A model generated the notes under the pieces. It saw nothing but the letters and a program-made list of their open reading frames with translations. It did not search any database and had not been told where the DNA came from. A stretch of 64,000 nucleotides of DNA from Stakelama flava (GTDB lineage: Bacteria; Pseudomonadota; Alphaproteobacteria; Sphingomonadales; Sphingomonadaceae): contig NZ_JAHWZX010000007.1 of the NCBI RefSeq assembly GCF_019351405.1, forward strand, positions 105,544 through 169,543, read 5' to 3'. The position numbers and the translations under genes are program-made. Positions within the stretch are counted from its first letter, which is position 1. Every line of letters begins with the position of its first letter. Positions 9,726 to 17,677 of this stretch are shown here, piece by piece.

Positions 9726-10259
9726 ATGACGCGAAACCTGCGCACCGCCCTGTTCGCCACCGCCATTGTCGGCGCCATGGTGGGACTGGGCTTTGCCAGC
9801 GTTCCGCTTTACCGCGTTTTCTGTCAGGTAACCGGCCTGAACGGTACCACCGGCACAGGAAGCGAAGCCCCCGGCGCGACGGGCCGCAGCGTCACGGTCG
9901 CGTTCGACAGCAATGTCAGCCCGAAGCTCGCCTGGGCTTTTAAACCCGAACGCCGGTCGGACCGGGTCGATGTCGGCGCGCGCGACATGGCGTTTTTCAC
10001 CGCCACCAATCATTCGGATCGTCCGGTAACGGGAACCGCGACGTTCAACGTCACCCCGGCGCGAGTGGGCAAGTATTTCACCAAGATCCAATGCTTCTGC
10101 TTCACGCAACAGACGCTGCAACCGGGCGAAACCGCGCGCATGCCGGTGATTTTCTATATCGATCCGAAGATGCTGGACGATCCCGACACGAATGATGTCG
10201 AACAGATCACGCTATCCTATACCTTTTACCCGGTGGATTCCGGGAACACGCCAAGCTAA
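9726..10259 (+). CDS. ctaG: Cytochrome c oxidase assembly protein (Cox11 type)
   Basis: Copper chaperone that delivers copper to CuB of subunit I. The 177-residue protein has one N-terminal membrane anchor (residues 5-27, ALFATAIVGAMVGLGFASVP) followed by YRVFCQVTG and an immunoglobulin-like periplasmic domain. The copper-binding pair is in KIQCFCFTQQTL (about residues 118-129), and the conserved MPVIFYIDP strand follows. It starts immediately after the CoxF-like gene and lies 33 bp before ctaE, as in other alphaproteobacterial clusters. Confidence 0.95.
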   Translation: MTRNLRTALFATAIVGAMVGLGFASVPLYRVFCQVTGLNGTTGTGSEAPGATGRSVTVAFDSNVSPKLAWAFKPERRSDRVDVGARDMAFFTATNHSDRPVTGTATFNVTPARVGKYFTKIQCFCFTQQTLQPGETARMPVIFYIDPKMLDDPDTNDVEQITLSYTFYPVDSGNTPS

Positions 10260-10292
10260 ACCAATAAGAATAAGCAAGGACGGGGAAACGCC

Positions 10293-11147
10293 ATGGCCGG
10301 AACCAAGAACCACGATTACCATATCCTGCCGCCAAGCGCCTGGCCGCTGATCGGTTCGATCGCAGCGCTGATGACGACGTCGGGCGGGGTCATGTGGATG
10401 CATGGCGTGGTCGGCGGCGTCTGGGTGTTTCTGGCCGGACTTACGGGCATTTTGTTCACGATGTTTTCGTGGTGGGCCGATGTAATTCGCGAAGCGAAGG
10501 CGGGGGACCACACGCCGGTGGTGCAGCTTCACCTGCGCTACGGCATGATCCTGTTCATCGCGTCGGAAGTGATGTTCTTCGTCGGGTGGTTCTGGGCCTA
10601 TTTCGATTTCGCGCTGTTTCCCGCGCCGATCGAATGGTCGGACGGCGCGGCGACAGTGTTGCAGAACGTCACCAGCGGCAGTTGGCCGCCCGAAGGGGTG
10701 GAGGTCATAAACGCCTTCGAACTGCCCCTGCTCAACACCTTCATCCTGCTTTTGTCGGGCACAACGATCACCTGGGCGCATCATGCGCTGATCCATGGCG
10801 ATCGCGATTCGGTGAAAAAGGGGCTGTGGATCACCATCCTGCTCGGCCTGCTGTTTTCCAGCATTCAGGCGTTTGAATATGCCCATGCGCCCTTTGCCTT
10901 TTCCGGCATCAACTATGGCGCGTCCTTCTTCATGGCGACCGGATTTCATGGTCTGCACGTGATGATCGGCACGATATTTCTGATCGTGAACCTGATCCGC
11001 GTGTATCGTGGCGATTTCACCCCGCGTCAGCATTTCGGATTCGAAGCCGCTGCCTGGTACTGGCATTTCGTGGATGTGGTGTGGTTGTTCCTGTTCGTCT
11101 CCATCTATGTCTGGGGCGGCTGGGGCGCGCCGGTCCATGGAGGCTGA
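10293..11147 (+). CDS. ctaE: Cytochrome c oxidase subunit III
   Basis: Seven-helix subunit that stabilises the oxidase and supports proton uptake. The 284-residue protein starts with the typical MAGTKNHDYHILPPSAWPL and contains LRYGMILFIASEVMFFVGWF, the HGxH-type segment ATGFHGLHVMIGTIFL, and the C-terminal AAWYWHFVDVVWLFLF. An AAGGACGGGG stretch upstream serves as ribosome binding site. Its 3' end is overlapped by, or directly followed by, the DUF983 gene. Confidence 0.96.
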   Translation: MAGTKNHDYHILPPSAWPLIGSIAALMTTSGGVMWMHGVVGGVWVFLAGLTGILFTMFSWWADVIREAKAGDHTPVVQLHLRYGMILFIASEVMFFVGWFWAYFDFALFPAPIEWSDGAATVLQNVTSGSWPPEGVEVINAFELPLLNTFILLLSGTTITWAHHALIHGDRDSVKKGLWITILLGLLFSSIQAFEYAHAPFAFSGINYGASFFMATGFHGLHVMIGTIFLIVNLIRVYRGDFTPRQHFGFEAAAWYWHFVDVVWLFLFVSIYVWGGWGAPVHGG

Positions 11148-11551
11148 ACATCGCCGGGGGAGACGGCGATACCAGTCCGCCCGCGCCGATCGAGGTTGCC
11201 GCGAAGGGGCTGTGTCCGCGCTGCGGCGCACATACGCTGTTTGACGGCGCGGTTTCCTTCGCCCCTGCCTGCCGCGCCTGCGGGCTCGACTTCGCCGCAT
11301 TCAATGTCGGTGACGGCCCGGCGGCATTCCTCACGCTGATCTGGGGAACGGTGGTGGTTATCCTCGCGGTCTGGCTGGAACTGGCGGCGAACCCGCCCTG
11401 GTGGGTCCATGTCCTGCTTTGGCTGCCGCTGGTGATCACGGGCACCGTGGTTTCGCTGCGCATTGCCAAGGGGATGCTGCTCGCGCTGGAATATCGCAAC
11501 GCCGCGCGCGAGGGGCGGATCGCACCACCCGACACCGATACGCTTCCTTGA
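11081..11551 (+). CDS. DUF983 family zinc-ribbon membrane protein (start uncertain)
   Basis: Small membrane protein of the DUF983 family that habitually follows ctaE in alphaproteobacteria and is presumed to help oxidase biogenesis. The core is clear: a CxxC...CxxC ribbon (GLCPRCGAHTLFDG, then APACRACGLDFAAFNVGDG) followed by two membrane helices. The start is not. The only in-frame ATG (11081) would overlap ctaE by 67 bp and add an unrelated N-terminus. The expected start just before APIEVAAKG has no ATG, GTG or TTG; a CTG at 11144 overlaps the ctaE stop. The end overlaps SURF1 by 4 bp. Confidence 0.8.
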   Translation: MVVPVRLHLCLGRLGRAGPWRLNIAGGDGDTSPPAPIEVAAKGLCPRCGAHTLFDGAVSFAPACRACGLDFAAFNVGDGPAAFLTLIWGTVVVILAVWLELAANPPWWVHVLLWLPLVITGTVVSLRIAKGMLLALEYRNAAREGRIAPPDTDTLP

Positions 11552-12153
11552 AGCGCGTTCCGTTAGTGCCGACGCTGGTGGTGACGTTGTGCGTCGCCGC
11601 GATGATCGCGCTCGGCATATGGCAGTTGCATCGCAAGGCGTGGAAGGAAGCGCTGCTGCAACGCTATGCCGCGAATATCCATGAACCCGAAATCGCCTTT
11701 CCCCGCTTTCCCGACGATGCCGTGCTGTTCCGGCAGGCAAGCGGCTTTTGCCTTGAGCCGGTGGCGTTCGATCTGGAAGGGGCGGGCAAGGCCGGCTATC
11801 GCGTAATCGCGCATTGCCGCACCGGGGCGGAGGGACCGGGAATGCTCGTGCAGCTCGGCACCACGCGCGACCCGGCGTTCGATCCAGAATGGCGCGGCGG
11901 CATGGTGCGCGGCTTCATCAGCCACGCCCCGACCCACCAATCGCTGATCGGCGAAATATTCTCCCCCGCGCCGCAGCCGCTGCTGCTGGTCGCCGATACT
12001 CCGGCAGAGGGTCTGGCGCCCAATGGTGCGCCGGACCTTTCCGCCGTACCCAACAACCATCTCTCCTATGCGGTGCAATGGTTCTTGTTCGCCGCGATCG
12101 CGCTGGTCATCTATGCGCTGGCGCTGCGCCGTCGCTGGCGAAGCGGTGGCTGA
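11548..12153 (+). CDS. SURF1 family cytochrome oxidase assembly protein
   Basis: Assembly factor thought to help haem a insertion into subunit I. I start it at a TTG (11548) whose bases form TTGA with the DUF983 stop; this gives a 201-residue protein beginning LKRVPLVPTLVVTLCVAAMI. Two membrane helices at the ends (residues 6-25 and about 170-190, LSYAVQWFLFAAIALVIYAL) flank a periplasmic domain, as in all SURF1 proteins. The GIWQLHRKAWKEALL motif after helix 1 is characteristic. It is the last oxidase gene before thrC. Confidence 0.88.
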   Translation: MKRVPLVPTLVVTLCVAAMIALGIWQLHRKAWKEALLQRYAANIHEPEIAFPRFPDDAVLFRQASGFCLEPVAFDLEGAGKAGYRVIAHCRTGAEGPGMLVQLGTTRDPAFDPEWRGGMVRGFISHAPTHQSLIGEIFSPAPQPLLLVADTPAEGLAPNGAPDLSAVPNNHLSYAVQWFLFAAIALVIYALALRRRWRSGG

Positions 12154-12197
12154 GCCGCTTGCCGCCCGGCCAAGGCGCGGCTAACCGGGACGACATT

Positions 12198-13601
12198 ATG
12201 CGCTATACAAGCACCAGGGGGAGCGCACCGACGCTCGATTTCGAGGCGGTGACGCTGGCGGGGCTGGCTTCGGACGGCGGGCTGTACGTGCCCGAGAGCT
12301 GGCCGCGGTTCAGCCCGGAAGATATCGCCGCTCTGGCGGGCCTGTCCTATGTCGAAACGGCGGTTCGCGTGATGATGCCGTTCGTCGGGGGGAGCCTGGA
12401 CGAAGCTACGCTGCGCCGTTTGTGCGAACAGGCATATTGCGGCCGATTCTCGCATGCCGCGGTGACCCCGCTGATCCAGCTCGACCATCGCCACTGGCTG
12501 CTCGAACTGTTCCACGGCCCCACCCTTGCCTTCAAGGACGTCGCGCTTCAGCTGCTCGGCCTGTTCTTCGAAAAATTCATGGAAGGACGCGATGAGCACC
12601 TGACCATCATCGGCGCGACATCGGGCGACACCGGATCGGCGGCGATCGACGCGCTGGCCGGGCGCGAAGGGCTGGACATCTTCATGCTGCATCCGCGCGG
12701 GCGGGTGAGCGATGTGCAGCGGCGGCAGATGACGACCGTGCTTGCGCCCAATGTCCACAATATCGCGATCGACGGTAATTTCGACACCGCTCAGGCGCTG
12801 GTGAAGGCGATGTTCAACGATCCCGCCTTTTCGGGCCGCTATCACCTGTCGGCGGTGAATTCGATCAACTGGGCGCGGCTAATGGCGCAGGTTGTGTATT
12901 ATTTCTACGCCGCGGTGCGGCTGGACGCGCCGGGAAAGCCGGTCGCCTTTTCGGTGCCCACCGGCAATTTCGGCGATGTCTTCGCCGGCTATGTCGCAGC
13001 GCGGATGGGCCTGCCGGTCGCGAAGCTGATCGTCGCGACGAACGTGAACGACATCCTGCACCGCGCGCTGACCAGCGGCGATTATTCGGCAGGAGAAGTA
13101 ACCCCGACCGCCGCCCCGTCGATGGACATTCAGGTCAGTTCGAACTTCGAACGGCTGAAGTTCGACCTTGGCGGGCGCGACGGCAAGGCGATGGCGGCGC
13201 AGATGGCGCAGTTCGAAAAGACCCGCGCGATCCAGCTTACCAACAGCCAGCGCGAGGGCGCGGCCGAACTGTTCACCAGCGCGCGGATCGACCCCGACGA
13301 CATGTCGCTCGCCATGCGCTGGGCCTGGCGCGAAGCGGGGCAGATGATCGATCCGCACACCGGAATCGGGCTTGCTGCCGCACGCGCGGCGAAGCTGGAC
13401 CCGGCGATTCCGGTCGTGACACTGGCCACCGCGCATCCCGCCAAGTTCCGCGACGCGGTGGAGCGTGCCACCGGCGTGCGCCCGCAGCTTCCCTCGCGCG
13501 TCGGCGACCTGTTCGAGCGGCAGGAACGCTATGAGGTGGTGCACGCGACATTCGAAGACGTCACCACGCATATCGCGGACCTCGCCACGCCGTCACGATG
13601 A
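12198..13601 (+). CDS. thrC: Threonine synthase
   Basis: PLP enzyme converting O-phosphohomoserine to threonine. It starts at the ATG of MRYTSTRGSAPTLDFEAV (467 residues, normal for the fungal/proteobacterial class). The PLP lysine is in LFHGPTLAFKDVALQLLG (about residue 113), phosphate-binding residues in IGATSGDTGSAAIDALAG, and VNSINWARLMAQVVYYF and FSVPTGNFGDVFAGY are family landmarks. It overlaps the next gene by 4 bp. A position directly behind the cta cluster is common in Sphingomonadales. Confidence 0.96.
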   Translation: MRYTSTRGSAPTLDFEAVTLAGLASDGGLYVPESWPRFSPEDIAALAGLSYVETAVRVMMPFVGGSLDEATLRRLCEQAYCGRFSHAAVTPLIQLDHRHWLLELFHGPTLAFKDVALQLLGLFFEKFMEGRDEHLTIIGATSGDTGSAAIDALAGREGLDIFMLHPRGRVSDVQRRQMTTVLAPNVHNIAIDGNFDTAQALVKAMFNDPAFSGRYHLSAVNSINWARLMAQVVYYFYAAVRLDAPGKPVAFSVPTGNFGDVFAGYVAARMGLPVAKLIVATNVNDILHRALTSGDYSAGEVTPTAAPSMDIQVSSNFERLKFDLGGRDGKAMAAQMAQFEKTRAIQLTNSQREGAAELFTSARIDPDDMSLAMRWAWREAGQMIDPHTGIGLAAARAAKLDPAIPVVTLATAHPAKFRDAVERATGVRPQLPSRVGDLFERQERYEVVHATFEDVTTHIADLATPSR

Positions 13602-14467
13602 AACTGGTCCAGCTAATCGGCGAACCCTGGGGCGATTACGGCCTGATCGACAGCGGCGGCGGGCGCAAGCTGGAGCGCTATGGCGACTATCGCTTCATTC
13701 GTCCCGAACCGCAGGCGATGTGGCAACCCGCCCGGCAGGACTGGGACGCGCATGGCGAATTCGTGCCCGCATCGGACGAGGATGGCGGCGGACGCTGGCA
13801 ATTTTCGCGCGACGTGCCGGAAACCGGGTGGCCGCTGCGCTGGGAAGAGGTGCGCTTCACCGCACAGACGACGCCATTTCGCCATTTGGGATTCTTTCCA
13901 GACATGGCGCCGGTATGGCGCTGGATGCGCGAGCAGGTGAGCGACTTGTCTGAGCCTGAAGTGATGAACCTGTTCGGCTATACCGGCGTCGGCACGCTGG
14001 CGATGGCGGCAAAGCATGCGAAAATGGTGCATGTCGACGCATCGAAAAAGTCGGTTGAGGCGGCGCGGGGCAATGCCGCGCTGTCGGGCCTTTCCGATGC
14101 GCCGATACGCTGGCTGGTCGAGGACGCGGCCAAATTCGCCGCGCGCGAAGTGCGGCGCGGGCGGCGCTATGACGGCATATTGCTCGATCCGCCCAAATAT
14201 GGGCGCGGGCCGGGCAAGGAAGTGTGGCAACTGGAGCAGAGCCTGCCGGGGCTGATCGCCGACTGCCGCCGCCTGCTCGACGGCGATTCGCGCTTCCTGT
14301 TCCTCACCGTCTACGCGGTTCGCATGTCGGCGCTGGCGATCGGCGAACTGGTGCATCAGGCGTTTGCCGATCTGGGCGGCACGGTCGAGGCGGGCGAGCT
14401 TGGCGTGCGCGAAGAGGCGCGCGGCCTTTCGCTGCCCACCGCCATTTTCGCGCGCTGGTCGCGTTAG
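13598..14467 (+). CDS. Class I SAM-dependent methyltransferase (RlmI/RlmK-like, probable rRNA cytosine/guanine methylase)
   Basis: A 289-residue methyltransferase with a Rossmann fold in the middle: motif I VMNLFGYTGVGTLAMAA (about residues 124-140), an acidic end of beta-2 (VHVDASKKSVEAARGNA) and the motif IV strand YDGILLDPPKYGRG, whose DPPK tetrapeptide is shared by the RlmI/RlmL/RlmK group. The RNA-binding PUA domain of RlmI is missing; instead there is a short N-terminal region. Substrate inference rests on this resemblance only. It overlaps thrC by 4 bp (ATGA), so it is co-translated. Confidence 0.82.
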   Translation: MKLVQLIGEPWGDYGLIDSGGGRKLERYGDYRFIRPEPQAMWQPARQDWDAHGEFVPASDEDGGGRWQFSRDVPETGWPLRWEEVRFTAQTTPFRHLGFFPDMAPVWRWMREQVSDLSEPEVMNLFGYTGVGTLAMAAKHAKMVHVDASKKSVEAARGNAALSGLSDAPIRWLVEDAAKFAAREVRRGRRYDGILLDPPKYGRGPGKEVWQLEQSLPGLIADCRRLLDGDSRFLFLTVYAVRMSALAIGELVHQAFADLGGTVEAGELGVREEARGLSLPTAIFARWSR

Positions 14468-14611
14468 GGCGAAGCCGCACGACAATTGCGGATCGAGTTG
14501 CGCGGCACATACCGAATCGATCGACGGTGTTTTTTTTGACGTTCAAAAAGAGTGGGTGCGCGACGATAAAGCGACGTTCATGTGTAGGACAGCGCGAACC
14601 TTGTAGAATTA

Positions 14612-14815
14612 CCGAATAGCGAACAAGGCCGGTTTCGTGGTTGAAACAGGCTACCCTCTCGGGGGGCGGAACCGGGTACTGGACGTTTTGGAAGACCAGT
14701 TTGCAGTTTCCCCTTGCTCCGCGGCTGGCTTTTTCCGTGTTGCGTATCTGCCATGCCCGGTTCCGCCTACCCCCCCTTCGGGGCGGTCGTCCGATGCTCC
14801 CTAACGGTTCGACCG
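14612..14815 (+). ncRNA. ssrS: Candidate 6S RNA (rod-shaped structured RNA)
   Basis: The 387-bp gap between the methyltransferase and ccmB has no protein gene but folds strongly. A perfect 12-bp inverted repeat (GGCGGAACCGGG at 14665-14676 with CCCGGTTCCGCC at 14756-14767) encloses about 80 nt, and it can be extended outwards by G-runs pairing with the C-run after 14768. Inside are a small hairpin (ACTGG...CCAGT, 14679-14698) and TGCTCCGCGGCTGG at 14715-14728. The latter resembles the GCTCCGCGGTTGG of enterobacterial 6S RNA. A long stem, an open central region and this box are the marks of 6S RNA, which binds RNA polymerase-sigma70. A TAGAAT hexamer at 14604-14609 could be its -10 element. 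Ends are approximate. Confidence 0.5.
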
Positions 14816-14854
14816 CTCCGCACTTTCCCTTTTGCGAAAAAGCCGCAAGGCGCC

Positions 14855-15499
14855 TCAGGCGCGTGCGAGCTTCATCGCAGCCGCCGCGACAAAGGGTGCG
14901 CCCGCGACGAAAAGCAGGCTGACCGCACCGAGCAGCTTCAGCGCGCCGGGACCGCCGTCGATCGATCCCGCCCCGAAAATGAGGAGCGGCACCGCGAGCG
15001 GCAGCATCACCAGCCCGGCAAGCGCGCCCGCCCCGCGAAGCCCGGCGGTAAGCGCCGCCGTCGCAACGCCGAGCGCGGCAAGCCCCGGACTACCGATCAG
15101 CAGCCCGATTTCGATCCGCACCAGCATGTCGCCGCTGGTTCCCAGCAATGCGCCAGCAATCACGCTGGCCAGCATCAGCAGCGGCGCGAAGCCAAGCCAG
15201 TGCCCGACCATCTTCGCCGCGGCGATCGTGGCGTCCGCCATGCCGCGAACGACAAGTTGGTCGATGGTGCCGTTTTCGATATCGGGCGCGATGAGCCGTT
15301 CGACCGGGAGCAGCGCGGCAAGCAGCGCAGCGGTCCATACAACCGCGCCACCGACGCGCAAGAGCAGTGCGCCGTCGGGGCCGATACCAAAGGGGAAGAG
15401 TATCGCGACGAGCAGGAAGAAGGCGATCGGCGTCGCCATTCCCCCCTGTATCCAGGCGCGGCGCAATTCCCGGCGCACCAGCGTGACAAACCCGCTCAT
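14855..15499 (-). CDS. ccmB: Haem exporter membrane subunit CcmB
   Basis: Membrane subunit of the CcmABC(D) haem-handling ABC complex of system I cytochrome c maturation. The 214-residue protein has about six helices. The N-terminus VRRELRRAWIQGGMATPIAF, followed by FPFGIGPD and the WTAALLAALLPVERLIAPD loop, is characteristic. It lies 64 bp after ccmA on the same strand. ccmC, often the next gene, does not follow; the structured RNA candidate lies there instead. Confidence 0.92.
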   Translation of the reverse strand: MSGFVTLVRRELRRAWIQGGMATPIAFFLLVAILFPFGIGPDGALLLRVGGAVVWTAALLAALLPVERLIAPDIENGTIDQLVVRGMADATIAAAKMVGHWLGFAPLLMLASVIAGALLGTSGDMLVRIEIGLLIGSPGLAALGVATAALTAGLRGAGALAGLVMLPLAVPLLIFGAGSIDGGPGALKLLGAVSLLFVAGAPFVAAAAMKLARA

Positions 15500-15563
15500 A
15501 ATGGCGAACGGTCAGCTGCACGGCGCACCGAATCGTTCGGACGAAACCACGCGCGGTTATCCA

Positions 15564-16160
15564 TCACCCCTCCCCCAGCGCGATTTGCTGCGCCCGGGGC
15601 AGATCGAGCGGCAGGTGAGTCGCGATGACGACCGCGCCGCCCGCCTTGCGATGCCGCGCGATCAGCGTTTCGAGCGTGGCGAGCGAAGCCGAATCCAGGC
15701 CGTTGGCGGGTTCGTCGAGCAGCCAGGTCGGCGCATCGGCGGCCACCACGCGGGCAAGGCATGCACGGCGGCGCTGGCCGGTCGAAAGCAGGCGGACGGG
15801 AACATGGGCAAGATCGGACAGGCCGAATGCAGCAAGCGCGTCGGCGACCGCCCGATGCCGGTCGCGATCCGAATCGTCGAGCGATGCCCAGAAGCCGAGT
15901 GCGCGCGCGACCGGCAATTCGGAATCAAGCGCCGAATCTTCGGTAATCAGTGCGCGCGGCGGGGTGTAGGCGACCGTCCCTTCGAACGGTTCGAGCAATC
16001 CGGCGGCGATCCGGATCAGGCTGGATTTGCCCGCACCATTCGGCCCGCGCACCAGCGCGGCACCACCGCGTTCGACCGCGAAGGAGAGATCGCTGAACAC
16101 GGTACGGCGTCCGCGAACACAGGTGACGTCGCGAAAGGCGAGCGCGCCGCCGGGGGTCAC
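15564..16160 (-). CDS. ccmA: Haem exporter ATP-binding subunit CcmA
   Basis: ATPase of the CcmAB complex that releases holo-CcmE during cytochrome c maturation. The 198-residue ABC protein has Walker [19 protein letters not shown] (about residues 39-56), the signature [14 protein letters not shown] and Walker [13 protein letters not shown], with the switch histidine in [11 protein letters not shown]. The short length is normal for CcmA. Its start overlaps the stop of the upstream metallopeptidase gene by 4 bp. Confidence 0.94.
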   Translation of the reverse strand: MTPGGALAFRDVTCVRGRRTVFSDLSFAVERGGAALVRGPNGAGKSSLIRIAAGLLEPFEGTVAYTPPRALITEDSALDSELPVARALGFWASLDDSDRDRHRAVADALAAFGLSDLAHVPVRLLSTGQRRRACLARVVAADAPTWLLDEPANGLDSASLATLETLIARHRKAGGAVVIATHLPLDLPRAQQIALGEG

Positions 16161-16585
16161 CCGCCCTCCCCGGCCGAATCCTCCAGCGCGTGCATATCCG
16201 CGTCCGACAGGCCGAAATGATGCCCCACCTCATGCACCACGACATGGGTGACGAGGCGTTGCAGATCGACGCCGGTTTCGCGCCATTCGGCAAGGATCGG
16301 TTTGCGGTACAGGCGAATCTGGTCGGGATAGCTCGCCACGTCCCAGGCCGATTTTTCGCCGATCGGGCGGCCGTGATAAACGCCAGACAATTGCATGGGA
16401 TGGGTAAGCCCCACCGCGGCGAGCGTTTCGGCGTCGGCCAGTTCCTCCACCCGCAGCACCACATTGGCGAGGTGATCAGCAAAGGGCGCGGGGATTTGCG
16501 CCAGCGCGGCCTGCGCCATGCGTTCGATCACGCGCGCATCGGGTACACTGTCGCAGGGTTCTTGTGCCGCCATCGGAAAATTCAT
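16157..16585 (-). CDS. Small zinc metallopeptidase of the [11 protein letters not shown] type
   Basis: Cytoplasmic minimal zincin of about 140 residues. The zinc motif [14 protein letters not shown] (HExxHxxGxxD) is near the C-terminus; [15 protein letters not shown] and [15 protein letters not shown] match the short metallopeptidase family found throughout alphaproteobacteria. Substrate unknown. Three in-frame ATGs (16603, 16585, 16573) compete and none has a good ribosome binding site; I give the middle one. The end overlaps ccmA by 4 bp, and the gene is divergent from the pterin dehydratase gene. Confidence 0.85.
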   Translation of the reverse strand: MNFPMAAQEPCDSVPDARVIERMAQAALAQIPAPFADHLANVVLRVEELADAETLAAVGLTHPMQLSGVYHGRPIGEKSAWDVASYPDQIRLYRKPILAEWRETGVDLQRLVTHVVVHEVGHHFGLSDADMHALEDSAGEGG

Positions 16586-16621
16586 AGGCCGAGCCGCGAG
16601 CATAGGGCAAGGAGCGCGGAT

Positions 16622-16912
16622 ATGGTGGAGCAACTGAACCAGGCCGAGCGCGAGGATGCGCTGGACGGCCTGCCCGACTGGGATCATGACGAGGGGCGCG
16701 ATGCGATCACGCGCAATTTCACCTTTGCCGATTTTTCCGAAGCCTTCGCCTTCATGACGCGAGTCGCTCTGCTCGCCGAAAAGGCGGACCATCACCCCGA
16801 ATGGTCGAACGTCTATAATCGTGTTGAGATTTTGCTGACAACGCATGACGCAGGCGGGCTTTCGGGACGCGACATCGACATGGCGCAGGCGATCGACGCG
16901 CTGGTCGAATAA
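16622..16912 (+). CDS. phhB: Pterin-4a-carbinolamine dehydratase
   Basis: Recycles 4a-hydroxytetrahydrobiopterin after phenylalanine hydroxylation, and in other settings helps pterin cofactor turnover. The 96-residue protein has the family core [20 protein letters not shown] followed by the signature [28 protein letters not shown], whose paired histidines bind the substrate. No phenylalanine hydroxylase gene is in the window. An AAGGAGCG ribosome binding site precedes the ATG. The next gene starts 9 bp after its stop. Confidence 0.93.
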   Translation: MVEQLNQAEREDALDGLPDWDHDEGRDAITRNFTFADFSEAFAFMTRVALLAEKADHHPEWSNVYNRVEILLTTHDAGGLSGRDIDMAQAIDALVE

Positions 16913-16921
16913 TATACGGAC

Positions 16922-17449
16922 GTGACGCAATCGGACGAATGGGCGATCCGCACGGCGGGTGCGGGCGATGCCGATCGGCTGGCGCTGGTCGGCGCGGCGA
17001 CGTTTCTGGACGGGTTCGCGACCGTTATCGAAGGCGATGCGATGATCGCGCATTGCCGGAACGCACATGGCGCTGACAGCTATCGCGCGCTGCTGGAACG
17101 TTCGGATAGCGAGGCATGGCTTGCCGAAGTCATGCCCGGCGGCGCGCCGGTGGGATATTGCGTGCTGACCGCGCCCGACCTTCCCGATGCGGGGACAGGC
17201 GATGTGGAAGTGAAACGCATCTATTCGCTGTCGCGCTTTCACGGCAGCGGGATCGGCATGGCGTTGATGGACCGGGCGATCCGGGCGGCGCGCGATCGCG
17301 GGGCAACGCGGCTGATGCTTGGCGTTTATGTCGGCAATGCGCGCGCCATCGCCTTTTACCGAAAGCACGGCTTCGAACCGGTGGGAACGCGGCGCTTCAC
17401 GGTCGGGAACCAGATTTGCGACGACCATGTGATGGCGATGCCCTTGTAG
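16922..17449 (+). CDS. GNAT family N-acetyltransferase
   Basis: Acetyl-CoA-dependent acyltransferase, 175 residues, starting at GTG. The fold shows the N-terminal ATFLDGFATVIEGDAM segment, the strand VEVKRIYSLSRFHGSGIGMA that contains the acetyl-CoA loop (R/QxxGxG/A), LMDRAIRAARDRGATRLMLG, and the last strand NARAIAFYRKHGFEPVGTRRF. This most resembles the RimI/PhnO-like general acetyltransferases. The substrate is not predictable. It follows phhB by 9 bp and is probably co-transcribed with it. Confidence 0.87.
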   Translation: MTQSDEWAIRTAGAGDADRLALVGAATFLDGFATVIEGDAMIAHCRNAHGADSYRALLERSDSEAWLAEVMPGGAPVGYCVLTAPDLPDAGTGDVEVKRIYSLSRFHGSGIGMALMDRAIRAARDRGATRLMLGVYVGNARAIAFYRKHGFEPVGTRRFTVGNQICDDHVMAMPL

Positions 17450-17500
17450 CGGTATGCGCCGTGCCGATCAGGCCGCAATCGACCGCCACCATCGCAACTC

Positions 17501-17599
17501 CGCCATGGCGAGGCCCGCAGGGGCACGGCAATCCAGTTGCGCACTTCATAACGGTGGGTTGCTGGATCGCCGCGTCGCTACGCTCCTCGCGAGGACGAT
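17501..17599. repeat. Composite palindromic repeat (REP pair), copy 1
   Basis: Two imperfect palindromic units, at 17501-17536 and 17557-17599, separated by 20 bp. The second unit reads GGTTGCTGGATCGCCGCG onwards and contains the CGCGTCGC...TCCTCGCG palindrome. The same pair occurs in inverted orientation at 22952-23050 with few mismatches, also over 99 bp. This is the layout of REP/BIME elements found between genes in many alphaproteobacteria. It fills the 228-bp gap between the convergent acetyltransferase and tonB genes, where no gene is seen. Confidence 0.85.
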
Positions 17600-17677
17600 C
17601 TGATAACTGGTCGCGCTTACCACATTTCGGTGTAATGTGGGCGGGGCAGACGGCCACCTATGGTCTGTGCGGGCCGG

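Noticed and set aside
16157..17428. 423-codon version of the metallopeptidase gene
   Set aside because: The upstream 280 codons are antisense to the pterin dehydratase and acetyltransferase genes; only the last 142 codons match the family.
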